NCBI GenBank assembly: GCA_033239525.1
Contig: BSYO01000024.1
Location: 1,550,001-1,614,000 of the forward strand
Origin: Nepenthes gracilis
Lineage: Eukaryota; Streptophyta; Magnoliopsida; Caryophyllales; Nepenthaceae
Direction: 5' to 3'
Length of the DNA stretch: 64,000 nucleotides
Numbering within the stretch: the stretch's first letter is position 1; each line of letters starts with the position of its first letter. Under the pieces are notes generated by a model. The model had not been told where the DNA came from, ran no database searches, and saw nothing but the letters and a program-made list of their open reading frames with translations. Shown here piece by piece: positions 1-9,949 of this stretch. A program made the position numbers and the translations under genes.

Positions 1-394
1 CATGAATTTTTCAAATGGAGATTTCCCACTGAGGTAGAATGAATTCTAGGTCAATCCACATTCCAAATCACTTAAACACACTTAGGATTGCCAATATACG
101 TAGACCTACATAGGCAACTAAGCCCTCAATCAACACGGCAATATGAAGACATATCATTGAAACAAAACATGTTTATGAACAATCTCTTTCATATAGAAGA
201 AAGTGAACACATAAAAGGTAGAATGATGTCATAATTGACACAATCAATGCTCGATCAAGTCATACCAAACTTGAAAATTGTCTAATGCAAATTCTTTGTT
301 TTTTGAGTTTTTGTTTATTTTAATTTTAAATAAACCAAGTACATTCAAGAAATGCTAATGCAAAGTGAAAATATAAAAAAATTAAACCTGATAG

Positions 395-745
395 TATACT
401 AATTACGGGCTAGTGCAGATACCAATGGCCTTTCTTAGATTCTCAAACCTGAATCCGTCCAAATGTTTGGTAAACAAACTCACTTATTGGTTTTATCAGA
501 GAGATATTCTAATGCAACGAATTGGGACTCAATTAACTTGCGAATGAAGTGGTGCCTAATATTTATATATTTGGTGTGTGAGCATTAGACAATATTTTTA
601 AAAATATTAATAGCACTTGTATTATCACAGTAGATAATCATATTTTTCTACTTGACCCCATAATTTATAAGCATTTGCTTCGTCTAGAGCAATTGAGCAC
701 AAGAGATTCTAGGTGCTATATATTCAACTTCTTTTACTTAAACAT
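395..745 (-). pseudogene. Ty1/copia RNase H relic
   Basis: Read on the minus strand, this stretch translates to a recognisable copia RNase H. It has EVEYIA (family: EAEYIA), then CAQLL followed by a stop where Trp is usual, then YCDNTSAINI, HTKYINIRHHFIR and a degraded C-terminal tail. Three in-frame stops and divergence from all other copies in the window mark it as an old relic. The YCDNTSAINI form differs from the Tnt1/Tork elements elsewhere here, which carry DSQSVIHL, so it belongs to another copia lineage. The matching 3' LTR would lie to the left, at or beyond the window edge. Confidence 0.75.
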
Positions 746-779
746 TTTGAAATCCAAAATTAGATTTTAGAATAACACT

Positions 780-1090
780 ACAGCAATTATTGAGGGTTCT
801 CAAACCCTCCATGACCATACCTCTATTAGTATTATTCACAATAATGAATTTATTAGTCACAAATTTGGCTTTAGAATTTTCATCATGAAGTTGACTTATG
901 TTCAAAAAGTTGGACATAAGGACTTCAACATAGTGTACATTGAGAAATATAGGGAATACTTAAAATTTTTACGGTTTCTTTTCCCAAGATTGGTGCTATA
1001 GCGCAATCACCTAAGGTAACCATGCTTGCATTTCTTTGATTATAAGAAGAGAAGAGATTTGTCAACACACATATGATGAGAACAATTATT
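780..1090 (-). pseudogene. Ty1/copia protease / GAG-pre-integrase relic
   Basis: The minus strand shows, with frame changes, the end of a copia protease and the GAG-pre-integrase segment: VTLGD, GKGTVKI, NVHYVEGLMSNLLSISQL and a lysine-rich tail. It lies immediately upstream, in minus-strand sense, of the RNase H relic at 395-745. The integrase core and reverse transcriptase, normally about 2.5 kb, are missing between them, so a large internal deletion is inferred. No intact reading frame remains. Confidence 0.6.
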
Positions 1091-1539
1091 ATGTCACATA
1101 GTTGAATTTTGGGCTTTCAAGGCAAATTGAGTAAAATTATTGTCACAATCTGAATTATTAATCATAAAATTTGGACCCAAAAATTCATAGTCATGATATT
1201 GTATAAAGATTTATTAATGACTTCATAGAATGTATATAAATATTATCTCAAGATATGATCGTATTTACTCTAATTTGATATCGAAATTCTAGAACATGCT
1301 CAATCATAACAATATCAGTAATTTTAAACTATATCAGGTTCTATAAATTGACAATATATAAGAATAATGAAATGTGCAGCCCCATGATAATGCCCTATTA
1401 AAAAATACATGCCAAACCATATACAAAACATTAAAGTTGTTTCCCAATAACATCAAAAAATATAATTAGCATTCTCCTCCTATGGTCCTCTATAAAAGAA
1501 CACCCACGGTCAAAAACTCCTAAGGATTTAAGCCTACTA
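1091..1539. other. AT-rich tract without a gene
   Basis: No coding signal is visible. The tract may be the decayed gag or leader of the copia relic to its left, but I cannot recognise it as such. Confidence 0.4.
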
Positions 1540-1945
1540 ATATAAATGTGTGACAATGCAAGGAGAGTTGAGATCAGCATATAAATATCAGGCATAATAA
1601 TAAATATGAGTCATTAAAATATATAAAAAGAATAATAAATTATACGTCAGTAAAAAATTTCACCTACTAGGATAAATAGATGAAGATCGGTTTATAAAAC
1701 TACCACATAAATATGGGCCATACTATACCATTCAAATCTCATTGATAGACTGTCTATAAATTATAATCTATAGTTAGGCTTTATATAACATTATCTTTCT
1801 TAATATATTGTAATATATTATAATATATTTTTATCAATTTTTTATAATGGTCAATTTAAAAGAAACATGTGAGAATCTCTATAGAATATGTTTATTTTTT
1901 AGAATTTAGAAATCAAAGGATGTAGCTTCACTATAGAGATTTCAT
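1540..1945. repeat. Diverged direct repeat, copy 1
   Basis: This roughly 400-bp tract aligns by eye with 2190-2630 along its whole length. Shared landmarks are an ATGAGTCATT-AAATA block, a CTAGGAT-AATA-ATGAAG block, a TTATAT-CATTATCTTT block and a TTTAAAAGA-ACATG block near the end. Identity is modest, perhaps 70%, with many small indels. There is no coding capacity. The two copies bracket a third repeated block (1945-2165), which suggests remains of an old LTR-bearing or tandemly duplicated element. Confidence 0.5.
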
Positions 1946-2165
1946 TAAAAACTTGCAAAAAAAAAAAAAAAAAAAAAAAAACATATGTATGAGGATATTC
2001 TTCATCAAATATAAGGAATTTTAGGATTCTAAAGAAATTTTCATGATTTTAAGCACAAGCCTTTACTTTTTAAAAATAATGGGCCAAAAAAACCATGCAT
2101 TCAAGTTAAGTGCATTCAAGTTAAGTATAAGAGAGAATGTAATTATATAGATGTGTGAAATTTCT
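1945..2165. repeat. Dispersed repeat, copy 1 (with poly-A run)
   Basis: The block begins with ATT/ACTAAAAACTTGC and resembles 4727-4925. Both share ATATTCTTCATCAAA, a TTTTAGATTCTAA-like segment, CACAAGCCTT and CAAGTTAAGTATAAGAG in the same order. This copy carries a run of about 24 adenines at 1957-1980 and a short internal duplication of CATTCAAGTTAAGT. No protein product is supported. Confidence 0.5.
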
Positions 2166-2189
2166 AAGAGATTCAAGCTTGTTAACAAA

Positions 2190-2630
2190 AAAGAATAACA
2201 ATGTAAGGTAAGATCAAAACTTTATAATGAAATATTAGACAAAATAATAACTATGAGTCATTGAAATACATAAAAAAATAATAATAATGAACCAAAGATC
2301 AGAGATAAATACCATTAACTAGGATGAATACATGAAGGTCAATATATGAAATTATCTAGTAAACATAAACCACATTCCACTATTTAAAATCGATGGATGG
2401 GTTATCTGCATATAGTCCCTATAGATGAAGCTTTGCCATTATTATAATCCATAGATGGGTTTTATATGGCCTTATCTTTTTTAATATATTATGACAAATT
2501 ATAATATTTTTTCACCTATTTGTTATAATAGTTTAATTAAAAGAGACATGCAAAAATCCCTATGAAATAAGTTTAATTTTTCAGAATTTAAGAATTAAAG
2601 GTATAAGATATGAATCATAAATTATTTTTT
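2190..2630. repeat. Diverged direct repeat, copy 2
   Basis: This is the partner of 1540-1945, in the same orientation about 650 bp downstream. It holds the same ordered landmarks with extra small insertions. It is non-coding. Confidence 0.5.
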
Positions 2631-4693
2631 AAATAATTATTAATTAAATTAAACTGATAAATCATTCGAGATCAATTAAGATTTTAGATCAAAATTAATT
2701 TTTAACGAAAATAAGTTAGATCAAGTAGTACATGATCTACACTTATATATATTTTAGATAGTAAGAATGTGCCTAAAAAATATTTTTGATGCACTCATAT
2801 ATATTTTAGGCAAATTAGTTGTATGTGATCTATATCTGATAGACGTACATACGCATTTGGAATAGAATGCTGACACATAATGTGTGCCTAATTAGCACTA
2901 GTATATGGTACAGATTGTGCCTTAACACCTAATCTGCATTTAACTAATGTACATACACAAATTTTCTATAAATAGATCCCTTGATTGATTTTAAATCATT
3001 TTTAGCTGAGTTTTGAGCTAAGAGAAGAGAAAAAGAAAGAGAGAGAAAAAGATGATGAGAAACAAAGAAAAATTAAAGAAATCTTTGGATAAATTCAACT
3101 AAAAGTAACTATATTCAAACTCTTTTTTCCTTTGTTATTATTCATTTTTAATCTTCTTGAGTATTTATTATTCTAAATACTCATATATGTACCTTTTTTA
3201 GCTAAAGTATTATTGTCATACATGTATGTGATTTTACTATAATTTTATAAAAAATTCATGAAATGTATATCTTGAATCCATATATATTGTGTTTAAATGT
3301 TGAATTTATGAAATATGGCTCTTGAATGTCTTTAAGTTTTAATTATACACTTCTATATGTCATAAATTATCAAATAATTATACATACATATTTTATACTT
3401 TAGAAAAATCACATAAATTATATTTACTTCATGAATTCCTAAGCTTTAATGTTCTACATATTTTCTAACTTCATGAAAATACTTAAAGATTACAAAATCA
3501 TAATAATTTTTATACAAATACTACTGCATATTTTTAAATTTAACAATAAAGTTACTAGAAGTCATATATTTGAAAGGATATGAAAAAAAAAACTCTATAT
3601 AAGATTTGACGATGAAAAATATTTTATCTGATATGAGAAGATTTAAAAATATATTCTTATTTGAGTAGAATTTTTAATTTGATTAAGTATAAACCTGAAG
3701 AAAATTAATATAATATATTTAGATATGCCATAATATATCTAACTTTATTGTTTGGATATCTAACTTTATTTAAAATGTTATATATATACAATCCATCTAC
3801 GAGTATTGAATAGTAGCGTATAACTTTTGGTTATATAGAAAAAAGTATAACCTGAGTTTTGAGATTCTCTTTTTGTTAATGAGATTATCATTAAATCTTG
3901 GTCTTCTCTATATTAATATGATTTTAGTATATTTTATATATTTATATAAATGACAAGTTTGATAGAGAAAGTATGAATTTTGACATGATTATGTAAGTTC
4001 ATAGTTTGGTCTCTATTGAACATAAGTTTTGAATTACGTATAATACATTTGTGAAATGATGTTATCAGCTTTTTAAGTTTTTGATCGTGTTATTATCCAG
4101 TATATCTCTTTAACATATATATATATATATATGTTCTTGTCAAATATTAACTGGCTTTTATTTTTATTTCATTAACCTTTTATATTAGATAACTCGAGCT
4201 AACTTGCAAGTGATCATTTTCAAAGGATGGTTGTTTAGAAAATATTTTAGAATGTTGAAATGTTAAGTGTATTAATGTATTATTTGGAATCGTACTCAGA
4301 TTGTTAAATTTTGGTCAAATTTTGGAATCGTATTGTATTCCAGTTGACAATATTACTTTGTGATGATGATGCTTAAATCTAATTTTTGAATTCTAGAATA
4401 ATTCATACTATGATATTTGATAAGATGCTTTTTTTCATGTATGATTCGAGTTCTTATAATTATTAGTATTTGGAGTTACTTTGAAATGTGGTATTTGGGT
4501 CCCATGGTTTAGATTATTACTTCATTTAGAGTCATTTAATGGTACTTAATTTGTCAGTTCTTACATTTTGATATTTATTTTGGAATTGTAGTCGATAAAA
4601 TATATTATTAAATTTTAAGCTTTAAAGAATAAAAATATGAGATAACTCAATTATTGATTAAGAAATTAATAAATTTGATATTATGAGCGACGA
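2631..4693. other. AT-rich intergenic tract, LTR-like in part
   Basis: No gene is visible. The tract has a purine-rich block near 3020-3090, an (AT)9 microsatellite at 4115-4132 and AT-rich text typical of decayed LTR or host intergenic DNA. A stretch at 3799-3905 resembles 23897-23985. Plant LTRs often carry a purine-rich block after a TATA-like region, but I found no matching terminal repeat pair. Confidence 0.35.
3799..3905 (+). repeat. Short dispersed repeat, possibly SINE-like (copy 1)
   Basis: This tract aligns by eye with 23897-23985 (ACGRGT-TTGAATA-TA-CGT-TAAC, then TATAACCTGAGTTTTGAGATTC). The second copy contains GGGTTTCGATTGTCC, which resembles a pol III B box. A SINE origin is only a guess, because I see no clear A box, target-site duplication or tail. 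Confidence 0.3.
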
Positions 4694-4957
4694 GTGACGA
4701 AAGGATTTAACATCGTTGCAGATGTTTTACTAAAAACTTGCAAAAAAACGGAAATGAAAGAATATATTCTTCATCAAAACTTTAAAAATTTTAGAATTCT
4801 AATGCTTTTTATAAATTTAGTCACAAGCCTTCAAATTCTTAAAATAATAGAACAAAAGAGAGATGCATGCAAGTTAAGTATAAGAGGGAACATAATTATA
4901 CACGTGCATGAAAATTTTGATATGAAAATCTTAGATTATGATCCAATAGGAGGGTGA
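4694..4957 (+). repeat. Dispersed repeat, copy 2, with an 87-codon reading frame
   Basis: Positions 4727-4925 match the block at 1945-2165. An 87-codon frame crosses it. Its first part (NIVADVLLKT) faintly recalls the NIADILTK end of copia RNase H, but the rest does not, and the other copy has no frame. I treat it as a repeat, not a gene. Confidence 0.4.
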
Positions 4958-5520
4958 ATATTAAAAAATTTAACCAAATGGCAGAGAATAATGCATGGAA
5001 TTCATTTGCCATATCTTCAATTACTAAATCTTTCAAAATGTTGCTTCAAAATTTACTTTCACTTTCCCTTTTTTCTATTCTCCTCTTTTATTTCTGTCTA
5101 CTCTCCTCTAAATCTTAGAAGATTGAGCAAAACATTAATTGATGTCACTTATATACTCAGATTAGTATACGTGTGCCACTCATGTATCTATCAGGTATAA
5201 GACTATTAACGAATAGTTTAGGCACACACCTCATGTGACCTGAACTTGGAATCGGAGCATGGGCACTTTTCATTCACGAACTAGTGTAGTAATTATTGTT
5301 AGGCACATATGAGTTCCCTTCTTGCACATCTCAAACACTACTTGCTCTACTTTCTACACACGAGCATGGATCATACACCTACCAAGTGCCAAATTTAAAA
5401 ATCTAACGCTTAGAGTCTCTTCCGAACTAGCAACTATCCATGATGTACTCAATTATTTTAAGTTAGTTAATGCATATTTATCGATGATGTGATTCACCAT
5501 TCAAACATGATTGTGGTTTC
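4958..5520. other. Intergenic tract
   Basis: Nothing recognisable is present. It ends at the left boundary of copia element A, and there is no target-site duplication matching the right side of that element. Confidence 0.4.
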
Positions 5521-6417
5521 TGTTGGCCAGAATGGGCGGCCGACTGACTGTTGGTCGGAATGGGCGGCCATTTGACAAAGACACTAGAACAATACACCCT
5601 TACACACTATGAAGTAGAAGTAGAAGAAGAGAAATGAATACTAAGTATTTTACGTGAAAAACCTTTCTGAAATAAGAAAAAAATTACAGGATACTAAGTT
5701 CACTAAAAATCATTACGTATGAGATATTTGTCATACAAATCACATAAGGCAAAAAACAAGAATGGAGTAAAGGTAAACAAAGAACTTCAACGCTTTGTTT
5801 TTACTCACCACTCTCTTTCTTTTTCTCTTTCTCTCCTCTATTTTCTCACTACCTTTTCACTTCTCTTTCTTCCTTCTTACCCCCTTGTGTTGAGTATGCA
5901 CATACACACATACATATATCTGTCCTCCACCAGCATAAGCAGTCATAACCTAGCTTAGTGGTTGGTTCACAACTCTCAAAGTCTGCATGCGTGCATGCGC
6001 ACATCCTGTTGTGCAGCAAACGGTGCATGCCTACTCCTACAAACTGATCAGTGGTTGGAGTCCCAAGAATGATGTCTACCAACTACCCAATTAGGTAGGT
6101 CAACTGTACATCTTTTTTGGGATATGACAGTTATTCAGACATTCTATATTTAGTTGGTCAACCCTGTTGACCATCTTCTCATTCTTGACGGGTCAATTAC
6201 CTAGTTGACCGGTCGACGTAGTCCGTCTGGATTCTTCAGCGAAGTTAGACAGCTCATGACTTTAACTGGTCAATATATTGACCGGTTGAGGTTGTCCACC
6301 CAAAAGATTCCGGTCAACTATGTTGACCAGAATTTCTTCTTCTTATAATAATACACACACGTGCTTCGTCTAAGTCCTTCGATCACAAGGACTTCCACAC
6401 GGGAGTAATTTTTAACA
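5521..6417 (-). repeat. Element A 3' LTR (897 bp)
   Basis: It begins TGTTGGCC and ends TTAACA on the plus strand, so it has TG...CA ends in element sense. The inner part carries palindromic W-box pairs at 6156-6172, 6268-6283 and 6312-6328. In element sense, TATA-like and pyrimidine/GA-rich sequence follows near 5820-5920, and a G/T-rich U5 follows near 5520-5700. It matches both element D LTRs. Confidence 0.85.
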
Positions 6418-6945
6418 AATTTTTCTTCACGACCGTGAGGAAGTTAAGTCCATCAGCCTAACCAGCCTGCAACATGCTTCATTCTTCCCTTTCGGTAGAA
6501 TTTTAGTAATCATGTCTGTCCCTTTTTTCAGTGTCAATTTTTTCTAGTGATAGTAGACCGACTTCTAATATATCTCTCACCCAATGATATCACACATCAA
6601 TATGCTTCGATCTGAAATGGAGCGAGGAGTTCTTGTAGAGATGAATGACACTCTGACTATCACAAAATACCATGTACTTTTCCTTTCAAGGCTCAGTTCC
6701 GGAATGAACTTCTTCATCCACAATATTTCCTTGCAAACTTCTGTCACGACAATATACTCGGCTTCAATAGTAGAAAGAGTAACACACTTTTACAACTTGG
6801 ATTGTCAGAAAACTGCTCCTACTATAAATTTTACTAAGTATCCTGAAGTGGACTTACGACTGTCAATGTCTCCGGTCATATCAGCATCCAAGTAGCATAC
6901 CAATTGAGGCTTGTCACTTCCAAGATACAAGTACCTCTTGAAAGT
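6418..6945 (-). pseudogene. Element A RNase H, broken
   Basis: The minus-strand reading shows the family's RNase H in pieces: a degenerate DSQSVIHL block, SKHIDV, YHWVRD, LSLEKI and the KGKNEACC C-terminus. The polypurine tract (GTGAGGAAAAA in element sense) lies against the LTR near 6418-6440. Stops and frame shifts interrupt it, so no functional RNase H is expected. Confidence 0.7.
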
Positions 6946-6948
6946 TCC

Positions 6949-7850
6949 TCATATGTATCTCATAATCTGCTTCACCGCAGACCAATACTCCTTCTTTAGA
7001 TTGGATAGAAATCGGCTAACTGTGCTAACAACATGTGCTATGTCCGGCCTGGTGCACACCATAGCATACATGAGGCTTCCTACGGCTGAGGAGTAAGGAA
7101 CACCTCTCATGTACGTTTTCTCTTTATCCGAAGATGGACACTGTCGACTACTCTGCCTATGGTGATTTGCAAGTGGAGTGCTGACAGGCTTAAACTTATC
7201 CATATTGAATCGTTGGAGTATTTTCTCTAAGCAGTTTTCTTGAGACAATCATAGTCTCCCTACCTTCTCCCGATCACAAATGATTTTAACACCAAGAATC
7301 TGATTTGTCTGTCTGAGGTCTTTCTTAGCAAAGGATTGCTCACGTTGCTCCTTTAACTTCTTTATCCGAGTACTGTTTTGTTCAACGATCAACATATCGT
7401 CCACGTAAAGGAGAAGGATAACAAAATCATCTTTCGAAAACCTCTGTGTGAAATCACAGTGATCACAAGTAGTTCGCCGGTATTCTCGACTAGTCATAAC
7501 TGATTCGAACTTCTTGTACCACTATCTTGGAGCCTGTTTCAACCCATATAGGCTCTTCCTTAGACGACAGACTAGTTGCTCCTTCCTTTTAACCTTGAAT
7601 CCTTCTGGTTGTTCCATATAAATTTCTTCTCCAATTCACCATGAAGAAAAGCTGTCTGGATATCCATTTGCTCCACTTCTAGATTTTGGGCGGTTGCTAA
7701 ACCCAGCACAACCCGTATGGAGGATATTATTACCACGGGAGTAAAAATCTCATCAAAGTCGATTCCCTTTCAGTGATTGAAACCTTTCACCACTAGTTGT
7801 GCCTTATACTTTGGTTTCATGATATTCACATCCGTTTTTAATAGGAAGAC
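6949..7850 (-). pseudogene. Element A reverse transcriptase, broken
   Basis: This is a copia reverse transcriptase (RVT_2) in several frames. The catalytic YVDD box is intact at 7396-7407 within LLLYVDDMLIV. The C-terminal part contains PVSTPLA, YSSAVGSLMYAMVCTRPDIA and VSRFLSNL. Segments for SLYGLKQAPR and EIYMEQPEGF are recognisable at 7520-7640 but lie in shifted frames. The enzyme would copy element RNA in cytoplasmic particles if intact. Here the frame breaks at about 7249, 7500 and 7640. Confidence 0.8.
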
Positions 7851-8357
7851 TCACTTATTCTTTAGGGCCTTCTTCCATTTAGGAAGTTTGACTAGATCAA
7901 AGGTGTGATTTTCATGAAGAGAACTCATTTTATCATTTATACTTTCCAGCCATTTTTTCTTATTCTCATCCTCCGCAGTCTCTTCATAACTCTCTGGCTT
8001 TCCGACATCAGTGAGCATAACATATTCATTGGGTGACAGATGGACGGACGACCGTCTGTTTCGTGAGGATCGTCTGACAGGCACATCCTCGATCGATTGA
8101 GAGATGATTTTGTCCTGGTCTTCATCAGGTGACATGATTGCCCCCCCCCCATTATCCTCAGCATCAGTGGCCTCAGGATCATTATCCTCATCTTCTAGGG
8201 ACATCGGACGGACAACTTTGACACTTACTCTGGCCGTCTGCTCAAAATCACACTTGGCCTTCCTGCCAATATCATTAATCGTTTTATCTTCAACAAAGAT
8301 TACATCCCTTAATCGGACAAATCTTCTCCCAATTAAATTATAAAATCTATAACCCAA
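7851..8357 (-). pseudogene. Element A integrase C-terminus / RT linker
   Basis: This is the longest open stretch of element A (168 codons). It starts with the integrase C-terminal segment (GYRFYN, IGRRFVRLRDVIF). A low-complexity acidic linker follows, then the start of RT (VPVRRSSRNRRSSVHL, EYVMLTD, SSLHENHTFDLVKLP, KKALKNK). It ends where LKTD is expected, because of a frame break. A run of ten cytosines lies near 8141-8151. Confidence 0.75.
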
Positions 8358-8367
8358 CTCATTTTTC

Positions 8368-9170
8368 TCATGGCCCAGAGAGACACACTATCGTCTTTGG
8401 CTCCAACTTTATCCTTTCATCCCTTGGGACATGAATAAAGGCTTTACATCCAAATACTTGTAGATGATGATAAAATGGCTCATTGTTCAACCATATCTTC
8501 TCCGACACTTCACTATTCATTGATTTGCTGGGCGACCTATTTATGATGTAGGCCATCGTCTTCAATGCTTTGGCCCAGAAGTGTCCAGAAAGCTTAGTTT
8601 CGAAAACCATATACCGTACTCTTTTCAGAAGTGTACGGTTCATCCGCTCAACCACTCCGTTCAACTGTGGCGTCTTTGCAGGTATTTTCTGATACCTAAT
8701 ACCATGTGACCGACAATAAGCATTAAAAGTCCTATGTATTCACCGCCATTATCACTTCGGACGACCTTCATTTTCTTCCCCGTTTGTGACTCAACAAGAG
8801 TATGAAATTGTTCAAATATACAGAGAACCTGGTCCTTGATTTTTAATGGGTAGACCCACAATTTTCTGGAACAATCATCAATGAAAGAAACGAAGTATTG
8901 AGCTCCACCAAGCAACTTCTCTTTGAGTGGTCCACACACATCTGTGTGGACGAGATCAAACAGTTCTGCTTTTGGAGTGGACAAGTCTCCATGAAATGAG
9001 ACTCTCATTTATTTCCTGGCCAAGCAATGAGGACACGTCTTTAGTCCGTCCTCCTTTACTCCGGCGATAAGGCCCTTCCTGGCTAGATGATACAGTCCAC
9101 ATTTACTCATGTGGCCCAACTTCATGTGCCACAAATCCTCGGTATCCTTACTGATTGTAGCGTTCATGTC
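8368..9170 (-). pseudogene. Element A integrase core, broken
   Basis: This is a copia integrase (rve) core. HTDVCGP carries the first catalytic Asp and VRSDNGGEY the second. NGVVERMNRTLL carries the region of the catalytic Glu. FGCKAFIHVPRDERIKLEPKT is the conserved downstream segment. The core is split by a frameshift between the second Asp and the Glu region near 8661-8740, and again near 8390. Confidence 0.8.
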
Positions 9171-9602
9171 TTAGACCGTTGCGGACGCCTTTATTATGTA
9201 TAGGTTGGAGTACCTTTTCCCTCTTGCCACTACCAAAGATCCTCTGATCAATTTATACTCACCTTCATAGAAGGTGTTACAATAACCTTCATCATCCAGC
9301 TGACCAATTGAGATGATATTGAGCCTGATATCAGGGACATGTCTAACATCCTTTAACAACAATTTCGTCCCATTATTAGTAACCAGCACAACGTCACCCT
9401 CACCAATAATTTGGGATATTCCTTCATTACTCATCATTATCACTCCAAAATCCCCTGTCGTGCTTGCGTGCGTGCATGCGGTTGGTGCACAACTCTCAAG
9501 ATTTGCATGCATGCATTCGCACGTCCTGTCGTGTAGTAGGTGGCACATGCCTACTCCTACAACCGATCCAACAGTTGGAGTCCCAAGAATGATGTCTACC
9601 AA
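9171..9602 (-). pseudogene. LTR-protease fusion reading frame at the element A deletion
   Basis: This 143-codon frame starts inside the truncated LTR (MVDIILGTPT). It crosses the deletion junction near 9462 and continues in frame into the protease/pre-integrase segment (GDFGVIM, LLLKDVRHVPDIRLNIISIG, GSLVVARG). The protease active-site DSGA is absent because it was deleted. The pre-integrase HHCC zinc residues follow, broken, near 9030-9160. The fusion arose by deletion and is unlikely to make a useful protein. Confidence 0.7.
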
Positions 9603-9936
9603 CTAGCCAATCAGGTAGATCAATTGCATAAATTTTTGGAATATGATAATCATTCAGACTTTCTATATTCAGTCGGTCAACCCTATTGACCATCCTTTTA
9701 TTCTTGGCCGGTCAATCACGCCGTTGACCGGTCGAAATAATCCATCTGGATTCTTCAGCAATGTTAGACGGCTCATGATTTTAACTGGTCAACATATTGA
9801 CCGGTTGACATTGTCCGCTCAAAAGGTTCCGGTCAACTATATTGACTGGAATTCCCTCTTCTTATAATAGTACACACACGTGCTCTGTTAAAGTCCTCCG
9901 GTCACAAGGACTTTCACATTGTAGTGATTCCCTATA
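9463..9936 (-). repeat. Element A 5' LTR, truncated
   Basis: It matches 5945-6417 of the other LTR, including TTGGTGCACAACTCTCAA, the TGCATGC-rich tract, CCCAAGAATGATGTCTACC and the W-box palindromes. The half that should adjoin the primer binding site is missing. The outer end is GTGATTCCCTATA, where the family has GTGATTCYCAACA. Confidence 0.8.
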
Positions 9937-9949
9937 ATTTTCACGTGTT

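Larger units (their letters stand above)
5521..9936 (-). mobile_element. Ty1/copia element A (Tork/Tnt1 type), deleted copy
   Basis: This minus-strand element has a full LTR on the left (its 3' LTR, 5521-6417), a pol region, and only the terminal part of the other LTR on the right (9463-9936). The order RNase H, reverse transcriptase, integrase, pre-integrase from left to right fits a minus-strand copia. The primer binding site, gag, the start of protease and about half of the 5' LTR are gone. A single deletion has joined mid-LTR to protease near 9462. No 5-bp target duplication is apparent (left flank GTTTC, right flank ATTTT). It is the same family as element D, judging by LTR and pol similarity, and is non-autonomous. 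Confidence 0.85.

Noticed and set aside
4694..4957. An 87-codon frame with NIVADVLLKT, recalling the end of a copia RNase H
   Set aside because: The resemblance covers only about ten residues, and the DNA belongs to a repeat whose other copy has no frame.
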